Shown here piece after piece: positions 44,326-52,826 of a DNA stretch of 64,000 nucleotides; the first letter of the stretch is position 1, and each line of letters opens with the position of its first letter. This DNA is from Sulfitobacter sp. D7 (GTDB taxonomy: Bacteria > Pseudomonadota > Alphaproteobacteria > Rhodobacterales > Rhodobacteraceae): assembly GCF_003611275.1 (NCBI RefSeq), contig NZ_CP020698.1, positions 21,455 to 85,454 on the forward strand. Reading direction: 5' to 3'. The translations under genes and the position numbers were made by a program. The notes below the pieces were generated by a model. That model saw only the letters and a program-made list of their open reading frames with translations, had not been told where the DNA came from and did no database searches.

Positions 44326-45297
44326 TCAGTGGCGAATGCTATTTTGGTTTTTCATAAACCAGTCATAGGTGTCCTGCAGACCTTTATCGAGGTGAATTGA
44401 CGCCCGCCAGCCCATGTCCGCCAAACGGCTCACATCCATCAGCTTGCGCAGGGTGCCATCCAGTTTGTTGGAATCACTGGTAATGCGTCCCTGAAAGCCA
44501 GTCACTTTGGCCACCATCTGTGCCAGCTCCATGATTGCGACATCGGTACCAGTGCCCACGTTAATGTGGCTCAACATCGGTTCGGTGTTGGCGGCATAGG
44601 TTTCAGGGTCAAGGCCGAGCACGAAAAGGCTCGCTTCGGCCATATCGTCCACATGCAAAAACTCCCGCCGCGGCTTTCCTGAACCCCAGATTTGCACCTC
44701 TTCATCGCCTGCTTGCACCGCCTCATGAAACCGCCGGATCAGCGCGGGCAGCACATGGGAATTCTCCGGGTGGAAATTGTCGCCGGGACCGTAGAGGTTC
44801 GTAGGCATGACCGAGCGGTAATCCGTACCATGCTGCCGGTTATAACTTTCGCAGAGCTTGATTCCGGCAATCTTGGCAACCGCATAGGGCTCATTGGTGG
44901 GCTCAAGCACGCCGGTTAGTAGTGCATCCTCTTTCATCGGTTGCGCCGAGGCACGCGGGTAGATGCAGCTTGAGCCGAGTTGCAGCAGTCGCGTGACACC
45001 AGCAGCAAAGGCCTGATGGATGACGTTACATTCAATCATTAAATTGTCGTAGATGAAGTCCGCCGGATAGGTGTTATTGGCATGAATGCCCCCCACCTTC
45101 GCCGCGGCGAGGAACACAACATCTGGGTTTTCGGACTGCATGAAGTCGCGCACCGCAGCCTGATCCGTTAGGTCTAGCTCCGCATGGGTGCGCGTCACCA
45201 AGTGAAGGTCTTCGCCCGCCGCTTTACGCGCCTCAAGCCGGCGCAGGATCGCGCTACCGACCATGCCGCGATGCCCTGCGATATAGATTTTCTGCAT
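44326..45297 (-). CDS. fcl: GDP-L-fucose synthase
   Basis: A 323-residue bifunctional 3,5-epimerase/4-reductase turning GDP-4-keto-6-deoxymannose into GDP-L-fucose. [11 protein letters not shown] binds NADP, GSSCIYP carries the serine and PYAVAKIAG the Y-x-x-x-K. ATG 45297 gives the standard length; codons upstream to 45336 are inside gmd's end. It starts just before the gmd stop (1 bp between), so it is coupled to it. Confidence 0.93.
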   Translation of the reverse strand: MQKIYIAGHRGMVGSAILRRLEARKAAGEDLHLVTRTHAELDLTDQAAVRDFMQSENPDVVFLAAAKVGGIHANNTYPADFIYDNLMIECNVIHQAFAAGVTRLLQLGSSCIYPRASAQPMKEDALLTGVLEPTNEPYAVAKIAGIKLCESYNRQHGTDYRSVMPTNLYGPGDNFHPENSHVLPALIRRFHEAVQAGDEEVQIWGSGKPRREFLHVDDMAEASLFVLGLDPETYAANTEPMLSHINVGTGTDVAIMELAQMVAKVTGFQGRITSDSNKLDGTLRKLMDVSRLADMGWRASIHLDKGLQDTYDWFMKNQNSIRH

Positions 45298-45298
45298 G

Positions 45299-46420
45299 TT
45301 AGCTCTGCTCCACGCTGATCGGCAGTGCATAGCCATGCTCTTTCAGCAGCGCATGCCGCCGCGCTGTGCGCAGGTCTTCGACCACCATCTCGGCACACAT
45401 TTCCTGTGCGGTGATCTCGGGCACCCAGCCCAGTATCTTTTTGGCCTTGGCCGGGTCACCCAGCAGCGTCTCAACCTCTGCTGGACGGAAATAGCGCGGG
45501 TCAATGCGCATCACCACATCGCCGACCTTCAAACCTGGTGCCATGGAGCCTTCGATGTTAGTGACCGTCGCGATTTCGTCGACGCCTTCGCTGCTGAACT
45601 CCAGCGTCAAGCCCAGTTCCTTACCGGTCCAAGTGATGAATTCGCGCACCGAATATTGCACACCTGTGGCGATCACGAAGTCTTCGGGCGTGTCTTGTTG
45701 CAGCATCATCCACTGCATCCGAACATAGTCTTTCGCATGGCCCCAATCGCGCAGGGAGTCGATGTTGCCCATATAGAGACAAGGTTCCAGCCCTTGAGCG
45801 ATATTGGCCAAACCGCGGGTGATTTTACGCGTCACAAAGGTCTCACCCCGGCGGGGGGACTCATGGTTAAATAAGATGCCGTTACAGGCATACATGCCAT
45901 AGGCTTCGCGGTAGTTTACCGCGATCCAATAGGCGTACATTTTCGCCACCGCATAGGGACTGCGTGGGTGGAAAGGCGTCGTTTCGGTCTGTGGCGTTTC
46001 CTGCACCAGACCGTAAAGTTCAGACGTTGATGCTTGATAGAACCGCGTGGTTTTTTCCATTCCCAGAAATCGGATCGCTTCGAGCAGGCGCAGGGTACCG
46101 ATAGCGTCCACATCGGCGGTGTATTCGGGGGCCTCAAAACTCACGGCCACATGGGACTGCGCGCCGAGGTTATAGACTTCATCGGGGCGCACTTCGGCGA
46201 GAATGCGAGTGAGGTTTGAGGTGTCGGTTAGATCGCCGTAATGCAGTTTGAACCGGGTGTGGCCTCCATGTGGGTCTTCGTAGATATGGTCGATACGTTG
46301 AGTATTGAAGGATGATGCCCGGCGTTTAATGCCATGCACCTCATAGCCTTTGTTCAAGAGGAATTCCGCCAGATAGGAGCCGTCCTGCCCGGTAACCCCT
46401 GTAATGAGTGCTTTCTTCAT
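45299..46420 (-). CDS. gmd: GDP-mannose 4,6-dehydratase
   Basis: A 373-residue SDR that dehydrates GDP-mannose to GDP-4-keto-6-deoxymannose, the first committed step to GDP-fucose. [16 protein letters not shown] is the NADP loop. QASTSELYG provides the serine/threonine, and [12 protein letters not shown] the catalytic tyrosine and lysine. ATG 46420 gives exactly the family length. It leads the gmd-fcl-manC operon. The 115-bp gap to the fucosyltransferase gene upstream should contain a promoter. Confidence 0.95.
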   Translation of the reverse strand: MKKALITGVTGQDGSYLAEFLLNKGYEVHGIKRRASSFNTQRIDHIYEDPHGGHTRFKLHYGDLTDTSNLTRILAEVRPDEVYNLGAQSHVAVSFEAPEYTADVDAIGTLRLLEAIRFLGMEKTTRFYQASTSELYGLVQETPQTETTPFHPRSPYAVAKMYAYWIAVNYREAYGMYACNGILFNHESPRRGETFVTRKITRGLANIAQGLEPCLYMGNIDSLRDWGHAKDYVRMQWMMLQQDTPEDFVIATGVQYSVREFITWTGKELGLTLEFSSEGVDEIATVTNIEGSMAPGLKVGDVVMRIDPRYFRPAEVETLLGDPAKAKKILGWVPEITAQEMCAEMVVEDLRTARRHALLKEHGYALPISVEQS

Positions 46421-46535
46421 TCTTTTGGACCCTCTAGAAACGCTATGAACCACGGATGTAAGCGCGCGTAGACCCGCGTATCCGTTTGGACCTTAACAAC
46501 TTTACTCGGGCTTGGCCTATCCCATCCTACGCATC

Positions 46536-47405
46536 TCAAAAATCCTCCCCGCTGCGCTCAAAACAGCGACCGGGGCGGGCGAGCCGTTGGGCAAGATCTG
46601 AAAACGAACTCCAAGTGCTGGCCAGAAAATGATCCGCCGCCGTCAGCAACAGAAGATCAGCGAGTGCATATTGTAACTGCACTGCAGAGCGGTCGTAATG
46701 CGCCCGTGGCAGCACCGCCACCCTGTCGCCATAGCGTTCGGTAAAGGCGGCATAGGTTTCAGGCAGATCGGCAGCAAGGAAGATCGTCTGGGCCTCTCCG
46801 GCGGCGATCAACTGATCGATCCGGGCGGTAAAATGTCGCGCATGGCTGCGGGCGCGCCATTCGCTCAATTCGCGGTGACGCTCGGCAGGCCAGTTTTCAG
46901 GAGATTCCCACGCCAGATGGTCATGTGCAGGTCCGGTGCCCATACGCACATGTACTGCCAGTTGATTGGGATGGCGCACGCCCGCCAACAGCTCCAACAC
47001 CGGAACCGCCGGTACGAGAGAGCGTAGAAACCTCTGCTCGTCTTCATGATGTCTGAAAGGGCTCACCAACGTATAGGCCGAGCGGATGTAGATGTCCTGA
47101 CCAGCCAGAACCTCGGCCTCTTCCCCAGCCAGAATAGGTTCGTCGAAATGTGAACCCGGCTCGATTTCCATGTAGTTATAGACCCGCGCCGCAAGGTATC
47201 GACATAGATCGGCAGTCTGTGCGTCTTCAATCACCGGTCCGGTGTAGTCGATCAGGTCCGACAAGCGGCAATCGCAATGGGCATCTGCCTGCCAAATCAC
47301 CACCAATTCACGCCCCGTGGCACGGGCGATTGCGGCCCCTGAAGCCATGGCGCGTAACCGGTTGCACAGCCCGTGCTGCGCATCGAGAAAAAGCCGGGCG
47401 GTCAT
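46536..47405 (-). CDS. putative GDP-fucose-dependent fucosyltransferase
   Basis: A 289-residue GT-B-like transferase. The N-terminal GLCNRLRAMASG and the central HVRMGTG (about residues 152-158) resemble the GDP-fucose-binding H-x-R-x-G motif of alpha-1,2/alpha-1,6-fucosyltransferases and NodZ. The C-terminal FLASTWSSFSDLA corresponds to the S-x-x-S-F donor loop. ATG 47405 overlaps the stop of the coiled-coil gene (ATGA). Its position directly before the GDP-fucose operon supports the donor. Linkage and acceptor are unknown. Confidence 0.72.
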   Translation of the reverse strand: MTARLFLDAQHGLCNRLRAMASGAAIARATGRELVVIWQADAHCDCRLSDLIDYTGPVIEDAQTADLCRYLAARVYNYMEIEPGSHFDEPILAGEEAEVLAGQDIYIRSAYTLVSPFRHHEDEQRFLRSLVPAVPVLELLAGVRHPNQLAVHVRMGTGPAHDHLAWESPENWPAERHRELSEWRARSHARHFTARIDQLIAAGEAQTIFLAADLPETYAAFTERYGDRVAVLPRAHYDRSAVQLQYALADLLLLTAADHFLASTWSSFSDLAQRLARPGRCFERSGEDF

Positions 47406-47761
47406 GAGTGGTCCGCCCGGCGCAAGAACCGGGTAAAACGCCAAAGACGCGAGGTGCGGATCTGGTCAAGCTCGGCTTTGATCTGTTGCGTGATTTCATG
47501 ATTGGCAGCCAAAGCTTTCCGAACCGCCGCCAGTTCCGCTACGGCGGCATCACGTTCGGTAAGGGCCTCGCCTAACGCAGCCCCCTCTTGGCGGCTGTCT
47601 ATCAGCGCGCGTGCCAGTACCGCTTCGCGCTGGCGCATCTCTTGGGTTAGCTGCACAGCCCATCGAGCCTGGGCAGCCTCTTCAACCGATTGCAACCGGC
47701 ACTGGAGCTCCGTGTGCGCTTCGGTCACGGCCAAAGCGGTCTGTTCCAAAGGCGGGGCCAT
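47402..47761 (-). CDS. small coiled-coil protein with SRLWRFTRFLRR tail
   Basis: A 119-residue, almost wholly helical protein with alanine/glutamate heptads and the basic C-terminus SRLWRFTRFLRRADHS, similar to the tail of the 375-residue protein at 21915. ATG 47761 follows AGAGGAAG. The frame to 47833 lacks a ribosome site. It is translationally coupled to the fucosyltransferase and divergent (167 bp) from the small beta-rich gene at 47929. Such short coiled coils often accompany transferases and may tether them; this is inference. Confidence 0.6.
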   Translation of the reverse strand: MAPPLEQTALAVTEAHTELQCRLQSVEEAAQARWAVQLTQEMRQREAVLARALIDSRQEGAALGEALTERDAAVAELAAVRKALAANHEITQQIKAELDQIRTSRLWRFTRFLRRADHS

Positions 47762-47928
47762 GGGTGCTTCCTCTGCAAGGGCCAGTCTAAGGCAGACGGC
47801 GCATGGGTCTGTGAAACCACAGCTTTCGGGCAAGGTCCAGACGACGGCTCAGATCATCGACAAGCTTCCCATGCCCATGCTAGCAACGAAGCCAAAGCCC
47901 GCCTCTCTCCTCCAATGCCGGATCCGAT

Positions 47929-48483
47929 ATGTCGCAGACTGTATTTCTTGCCGCGCAAAGTTTGGCACAGCTTCAAGGGCAGACCTATCAAGGTCCGGCC
48001 TCTACTACGACACCGCTGGTCGAGGGCATCTATTTCAGTTGGGATAACGAGAAGGAAGCGGTAGCGCTCGAGGTGCAATCCCCCCCCGGACAGCTTTGCC
48101 ATATAACCGGGCGGATCAGCGGGACGCCGGGGTGGCTGACGCTGAACATTGCCTTGGGGGTCTTGGATTTCGCGCCCGGTGATACCTTTGGTATAGTAGC
48201 CAATGTCAGCGGGGCGCCCTGCACTCCCTATTTACGCAGCTGGCACGGTGAGACGCTTTTGGATACAGAATTGCAGGACGGCATGAGTGAAGGCGCGCAA
48301 CCTCTGCTACGTACATTTGATGCGCATGATGGGGCCATTGGTCGAGGCGGTTTTCACACATTGGTGCTGCCCTTGCCCTTACAAGACTTCGCTTGGACAC
48401 TCCATGACATGGCCATTTTTGCGCTCCCGGCTAGCATGGGTCTGCGCAGTGCGCCATTGACCCTGTCGAGCTTTGCCAGCTAA
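47929..48483 (+). CDS. small beta-rich protein, paralogue B of a two-copy family
   Basis: A 184-residue protein related to the product of 23060-23602 through five ordered blocks (GIYFSW, SGTPGWLTLNIALG, PYLRSW, GFHTLVLPLPL, WTLHDMAIF). No signal peptide or membrane helix is visible. It is divergent from the coiled-coil/fucosyltransferase pair and convergent with the protease gene. Function is unknown; a carbohydrate-binding beta sandwich is a guess from the strand pattern. Confidence 0.6.
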   Translation: MSQTVFLAAQSLAQLQGQTYQGPASTTTPLVEGIYFSWDNEKEAVALEVQSPPGQLCHITGRISGTPGWLTLNIALGVLDFAPGDTFGIVANVSGAPCTPYLRSWHGETLLDTELQDGMSEGAQPLLRTFDAHDGAIGRGGFHTLVLPLPLQDFAWTLHDMAIFALPASMGLRSAPLTLSSFAS

Positions 48484-48514
48484 GACAGGCCACGCATTTA
48501 AGCGCTGCCTGTCT
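48483..48514. terminator. hairpin between convergent genes
   Basis: AGACAGGC (48483-48490) pairs perfectly with GCCTGTCT (48507-48514), 16-nt loop, in the 51-bp gap between two converging genes. A likely bidirectional transcription stop. Confidence 0.55.
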
Positions 48515-48534
48515 CGATACTTGCCTATCCTCGC

Positions 48535-50766
48535 TCAGAGAATATCGATCACACCCGCAAGACCGGCGCTTGTGGTGACCCCGTCCAAGATGAACTGCTC
48601 ATTCGCCGAGAAGCGCAGAGCAAGGCTGCCATCTGACATCGTAACGAGGAATTGATCGACCACCTGCTGCGTGCTTAGACCACCGCCCCAAAGCGCGTCG
48701 TCGAGCCACAGCCGGTCGCCTTCGCTGATGTTGAAGTCAGTCAGGGTATCGCGGCCAAAGTTCTCGTAGAAGATAAAGGTGTCAGCCCCCACGCCGGCAT
48801 CGAGTTCATCATTCCCGCTGCCACCGACCAGTGTATCATTGCCCCAACTGCCGCGCAGCGTGTCATCGCCCTCGCGCCCATAGAGCAGATCGTTCTGGCT
48901 GCCGCCGCCGATCAGATCATTGCCGCTGCCGCCATCCAGAACATCATTGGCCCAGCTACCCCAAAGCGTGTCATTGCCTGTGCCGCCATTCATAACGTCG
49001 CCGCCGCCACCACCGCTCAGCTCATCGTTCTCGGTGCCGCCATACATGGTGTCGTTACCATCGCCCCCCCAAAGAACGTCATTTCCAAGTTCGCCGTACA
49101 TTAGGTCATTGCCATTGCCGCCGCCGACTGTGTCTTGGCCGTCGTTGCCATGCAGAGTGTCGTTACCGGCAGCTCCCCAGACTTGATCGTCGCCCGCCTC
49201 ACCCCAGACCAGATCATTGCCGCCGCTGCCGCCGACCGTATCATTGCCCGTACCGCCATAGACAACATCATTGCCGCTGCCGCCATAAACACCATCGGCA
49301 CCATTCTCGCCATAAAGCGTATCGTTGCCGTCGCCACCGTAGATGGTTTCCTCTCCATCGCCGCCCCAGACTTGGTCCCAGCCGCCGCCTGACACTATTA
49401 AATCGTCGCCGTCATTTCCGCGGATTTCATTCCCCGCCCAGTTGCCTGAGATTGTATCATTTCCAGAGCCTGCGTTAAGGTTCTCGATCAATGTACCGCG
49501 CGCGATGCCCAAGTTACCAATCAGCCCGCCCACGTCTGAAAAACTACCACCACTGAGATCAATCCGGTCAGCCGTGGTCGAAAAACTCAGATCAAGCAGA
49601 TCGGTGCCGCCCCGGTCAAAAATGGTGAAGCTAATTGCCCGCCCACTATAGACCGAGCTGCTGCTGGTGCTGCTTAGGGCATTGGAGAAATACCCCGACA
49701 GGTTGGTGCCCTCGCCCCAAATGGTATTACCTTGGGTCACATTAGACGCGCCATAGAGGTTCTGGATCGCGATGATATCAACCATTTGCGCGCCTACGAC
49801 GGCAGCATAGCTGGCGTTCACCGTCGTATTCTCATTCTGGTTAAAATACGACATTACCGACAGCTGCCAGCTGTCATTTGAGAAGGTCTCATCAGTGCCA
49901 TAAGTGGCACTGCCATTATAGGCCCCTTGGTGACCCAGACCCAAAGCATGGCCAATCTCATGGATGTAAGTGGCGAAAGAATAGCTGTCGATCGTGGTGC
50001 CGTAGCTGCTGAGCCAACTGGTCGAAATATTCACTGTTGCAGATTGGATCACGCTGCCAATCGTCGAAGACGAGGCATAGGCACCGGACGCATGATCTTG
50101 GAAGGTCATATCGGCGCTGAAGCTACTGGTGACTTGGAACTCCAAATCGGCCACGAGTTCCCAAGCTTCAAATGCCCATCGGGCCAGTTGCTGTCCTTCG
50201 GCTGTCAGGCCGCTGATATTGACGGTGATGATATTGTCGCTGCGGGTGTCATAGCTGCGGCCTGACCGACCGGTGGATTGCCAATACCCATCGGTCAAGA
50301 AATCAGCCATTTCGTCGAGCGTCCCGGGTGCTGGCGGAACATCCACCGAAGTCTCAAGAGTATAAGTGCCAATTTGCGAAGAATATGCATCTGCCGCAAT
50401 ATAATAGGTTCCCGTGCTGGATGCCGTAAAGTTCATTAGAGCATTGAGCCCTGTCCCGCCATCGTCATTGGAAGCAAGCAACCGGCCGGTGCTATCATAA
50501 AGCTTTAAGTAAGGGTCGCTGAGTGTAACTCCGTTGAGCGCGAAGGTGTAGCTTTCTCCAGCCGTCAATTCGATGGCCACCCAATCCTCATCGGTAGTCG
50601 AGCTGATTGTACCGTTGAATGTATCGCCAACATCCATTCGATACCCTGTCGACGTTCCACCGGGGGCATCGCTACCTTCATGAATCACAGCAGCATCGCT
50701 GCCTACGGGGCCATCTTCTGGTCCATGGAAATCAAACGAGGCGATGGCGGTTTGGGAACGAGGCAT
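48535..50766 (-). CDS. serralysin-like RTX metalloprotease with PPC domain
   Basis: A 743-residue secreted zinc protease of the M10 type. Residues about 38-140 form a pre-peptidase C-terminal (PPC) beta domain. The catalytic domain has HEIGHALGLGH at about 268-279 and the Met-turn SVMSYF near 307. Some 250 residues of nonapeptide RTX repeats (about 440-690, GGxGNDxLxG units) bind calcium. The C-terminus (GVIDIL) suits type I secretion, and there is no Sec signal. Having PPC before the protease domain is less usual than after it. The gene lies 24 bp downstream of a small secreted-protein gene on the same strand. Confidence 0.88.
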   Translation of the reverse strand: MPRSQTAIASFDFHGPEDGPVGSDAAVIHEGSDAPGGTSTGYRMDVGDTFNGTISSTTDEDWVAIELTAGESYTFALNGVTLSDPYLKLYDSTGRLLASNDDGGTGLNALMNFTASSTGTYYIAADAYSSQIGTYTLETSVDVPPAPGTLDEMADFLTDGYWQSTGRSGRSYDTRSDNIITVNISGLTAEGQQLARWAFEAWELVADLEFQVTSSFSADMTFQDHASGAYASSSTIGSVIQSATVNISTSWLSSYGTTIDSYSFATYIHEIGHALGLGHQGAYNGSATYGTDETFSNDSWQLSVMSYFNQNENTTVNASYAAVVGAQMVDIIAIQNLYGASNVTQGNTIWGEGTNLSGYFSNALSSTSSSSVYSGRAISFTIFDRGGTDLLDLSFSTTADRIDLSGGSFSDVGGLIGNLGIARGTLIENLNAGSGNDTISGNWAGNEIRGNDGDDLIVSGGGWDQVWGGDGEETIYGGDGNDTLYGENGADGVYGGSGNDVVYGGTGNDTVGGSGGNDLVWGEAGDDQVWGAAGNDTLHGNDGQDTVGGGNGNDLMYGELGNDVLWGGDGNDTMYGGTENDELSGGGGGDVMNGGTGNDTLWGSWANDVLDGGSGNDLIGGGSQNDLLYGREGDDTLRGSWGNDTLVGGSGNDELDAGVGADTFIFYENFGRDTLTDFNISEGDRLWLDDALWGGGLSTQQVVDQFLVTMSDGSLALRFSANEQFILDGVTTSAGLAGVIDIL

Positions 50767-50789
50767 GAGAGAACTCCGGAAGAAAGAAA

Positions 50790-51224
50790 CTAGTTAGAAG
50801 AAAAAAGAGCGCCGCTGGCCTTCACGAGGTCATTGGCAAATTGAGCGAGCAAAGAGGGCGAAAGCCCACTGTCCATCACGTCAAAATCCAGCTGGGGCCC
50901 CATGGCTGGACCATTACCCCCCGCTTCGCGGGACAAACGGCCTGAGATCGCATGAGCGGTATAGGTGCTTACCTCTAAAGCCAAAACGGTATCACCAGCC
51001 CCAGAAGGTGCTGCCCCCATATTTACAGGAGCAGGCTGTGCGGCCCGCAAAGCCTTGGCTACGGCATTACAAAGCGCGGGATCCGCCGATGCATCACAGC
51101 GCAGGATCAACTGGCCATTCGCGCCCCTGCGGGGCTTATCGGACATGGCAGAGGAAGCTGATGAGAAAACGATCATCCCCCCCATAGTGATGATGCCAAC
51201 TAAGGCGGAAATTAAAGCTCGCAT
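50790..51224 (-). CDS. small putative secreted protein upstream of the protease
   Basis: A 144-residue protein with a clear Sec-type signal segment (RALISALVGIITMGGMIVFSSASSA) and a compact domain with two cysteines (LRCDASADPALCNAV), likely one disulfide. ATG 51224 follows AAGGAG; the longer frame to 51251 has none. It is the first gene of a two-gene unit with the serralysin-like protease. Serralysin loci often encode a periplasmic inhibitor of about 100-130 residues, but I see no clear Inh motif, so inhibitor is only a suggestion. Confidence 0.55.
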   Translation of the reverse strand: MRALISALVGIITMGGMIVFSSASSAMSDKPRRGANGQLILRCDASADPALCNAVAKALRAAQPAPVNMGAAPSGAGDTVLALEVSTYTAHAISGRLSREAGGNGPAMGPQLDFDVMDSGLSPSLLAQFANDLVKASGALFSSN

Positions 51225-51344
51225 GACACTCCTTTTAACGGTTTTCCGCATATCGCGCTATATCTTAATGCTAGCTTCACGGTCTGCGGGAACTTTTTTC
51301 CAAGCTGCGCGTTCTAGGGCCGGCTTTGCCAAGATTTTATCTTG

Positions 51345-52361
51345 TTACCGTGCCCGCTTGGCACGAGTTTCAACCCAGCCGAGAAAGGCACGGTCTGGCG
51401 CCATCAACCGCCGCCGCCCGCTTTCGCGCCACCACGCCTGCCATTCGGCCTCAAGCGCATGAACATCTTCGCCCGGCATTAAGATCCGCGCTTGGGCCAA
51501 TGTGTCAGAGCTGAGTAGCGGCATCTCCCCCGCCCCTGGCTCCACCACTTGGCCACGGCGGGTAAAGAGTATGATATCGCCCGGCTCTTCACTGATCTCA
51601 TAATCGGGCAGCCCTTCTGCGATCATCTTGCGCACCGCTGCGCGAAACACCCGCACCGGGGCGGCAGAGCCGGATTTCTTATGCAGTACAGACACGGAAA
51701 TGCGCCACTCCGGTTGACGCCCGCAATGTTTGCGCGCCAATTCATAAAGCCGCCGCTCGAGCGGCTTGCGCAGGCCAAAATAAGCACGGCTCAAAGTCAG
51801 GACCGATTTGTTCATCACCGCGCGAAACAACCATTCCGACAGCACAACCGTGACGCTTAACATCCGCCCGCCCCGGCCCTGTCGGGCGATCTCCCAGCTT
51901 TCGATGAGGCCGAAACCTTGGGTTACTTCAATGCCACCGGTGGTCATATTTGTGGTGATCCTTGTGCCGGCCAACCGCTCGAAAGCGTCGCGCAGCCGGG
52001 CATAGCTATCGCCGGAAGTATCGCGGTTGGTCGCGACCAAAAGGTCATGCGCCTTGAGCGTCAGCCGCCGCGAGATCTCGCGGCCTGCATTCAGCCCCGC
52101 CATCAACTGGCTGACACAATAAATCAGGATGTCTTTGTCATGGATCGTCGCGCGGCCTTTCACCGATGGCACCACATCAACAGTCGTATCATTATGAGCA
52201 TAGCTTAGGATGCGACGGTCAGGCCGGGTCGAGAGCGAAAAAATCGGATGCTCCATCGTACCCAGGTCGTCCTTGGGCGCGGCATCAAAAATATCGCATA
52301 CAAAGAAATCGCCTGACCCTCGGGGAGCGGACAAAGGTCCGCCTGCCGCTGCTGCTGTCAT
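51345..52361 (-). CDS. repA: plasmid replication initiator RepA (RPA family)
   Basis: A 338-residue initiator of the RPA family, one of the roseobacter plasmid replicon types. IFSLSTRPDRRI, KGRATIHDKDILIYC and TTNMTTGG lie in the winged-helix DNA-binding half, and AYFGLRKPLERRLYELARKHCG follows. ATG 52361 begins a plausible N-terminus; the frame to 52403 is longer but unlike the family. It is transcribed away from the putative origin and divergently from parA, the standard arrangement. It probably binds the 22-bp-spaced repeats at 52532-52583. Confidence 0.9.
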   Translation of the reverse strand: MTAAAAGGPLSAPRGSGDFFVCDIFDAAPKDDLGTMEHPIFSLSTRPDRRILSYAHNDTTVDVVPSVKGRATIHDKDILIYCVSQLMAGLNAGREISRRLTLKAHDLLVATNRDTSGDSYARLRDAFERLAGTRITTNMTTGGIEVTQGFGLIESWEIARQGRGGRMLSVTVVLSEWLFRAVMNKSVLTLSRAYFGLRKPLERRLYELARKHCGRQPEWRISVSVLHKKSGSAAPVRVFRAAVRKMIAEGLPDYEISEEPGDIILFTRRGQVVEPGAGEMPLLSSDTLAQARILMPGEDVHALEAEWQAWWRESGRRRLMAPDRAFLGWVETRAKRAR

Positions 52362-52485
52362 CGCCTGTCGCCTCACTGCGGGCGATGGGCATATGCCGCT
52401 CACCCCTGCCTCTGCTCATGCCCCCGTTTCGGGGTGCGTTTGCTGCCCCCGATTCTTCGGGGTTTCAGTGACACCCAACTTAAAG

Positions 52486-52494
52486 TTATCCACA
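52486..52494 (+). promoter_or_regulatory. DnaA box
   Basis: TTATCCACA, a perfect match to the bacterial DnaA-box consensus, upstream of repA and next to the iterons. It suggests host DnaA assists opening of the plasmid origin. Confidence 0.7.
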
Positions 52495-52531
52495 TCCCCC
52501 GTCCAGCGTTCCCTCCCCCGCCAACGTGGGA

Positions 52532-52583
52532 TCAGAGTCGCAGCTTCGGGGGATCAGAGTCATCTCAACGTGGTTTCAGAGTC
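52532..52583. repeat. origin iterons: three direct repeats at 22-bp spacing
   Basis: TCAGAGTC occurs at 52532, 52554 and 52576, spaced by exactly 22 bp or two helical turns. The first and third are also preceded by the same CAACGTGG. Evenly spaced direct repeats next to an initiator gene are the signature of initiator-binding iterons. Confidence 0.8.
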
Positions 52584-52752
52584 GGACGGCTAAATGAAAT
52601 CGGAAAATAAGTTAAAGAACTCAAGACATTGCCGGAAGCACCCTCGCACTGTAACGTACTATTAACAAATTTATAACGTAAAAAAGAGGACTGTAGCCCC
52701 TCAACAGGCCACCATAGGACCTGAAAAATCTCAGGTTTCTTCAGAAAATGCG

Positions 52753-52777
52753 ATGTAAGGCCACTCTTTCCTTACAT
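52753..52777. promoter_or_regulatory. inverted repeat upstream of parA, possible operator
   Basis: ATGTAAGG (52753-52760) and CCTTACAT (52770-52777) form a perfect 8-bp inverted repeat 50 bp before parA, just ahead of a TATGAT (52789-52794) that could be a -10 box. ParA proteins with N-terminal extensions often repress their own promoter at such a site. Confidence 0.5.
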
Positions 52778-52826
52778 GTGCGCTCTTTTATGATACGTTT
52801 GCCAAAACCCCGCACATGAGGCGAGA

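Larger units (their letters stand above)
52480..52700. other. probable origin of replication of the RepA plasmid
   Basis: The 465-bp gap 52362-52826 between divergent repA and parA holds a DnaA box, three iterons and then an AT-rich stretch (about 52590-52690, with attaacaaatttataacg) suited to strand opening. No gene is visible. Position and composition fit the oriV of an iteron-controlled plasmid. Confidence 0.72.

Noticed and set aside
48535..50766. GGXGXD-rich repeats as DNA-level satellite or CRISPR-like array
   Set aside because: The regular pattern is explained by nonapeptide RTX coding repeats in one open frame; no conserved repeats with unique spacers are present.
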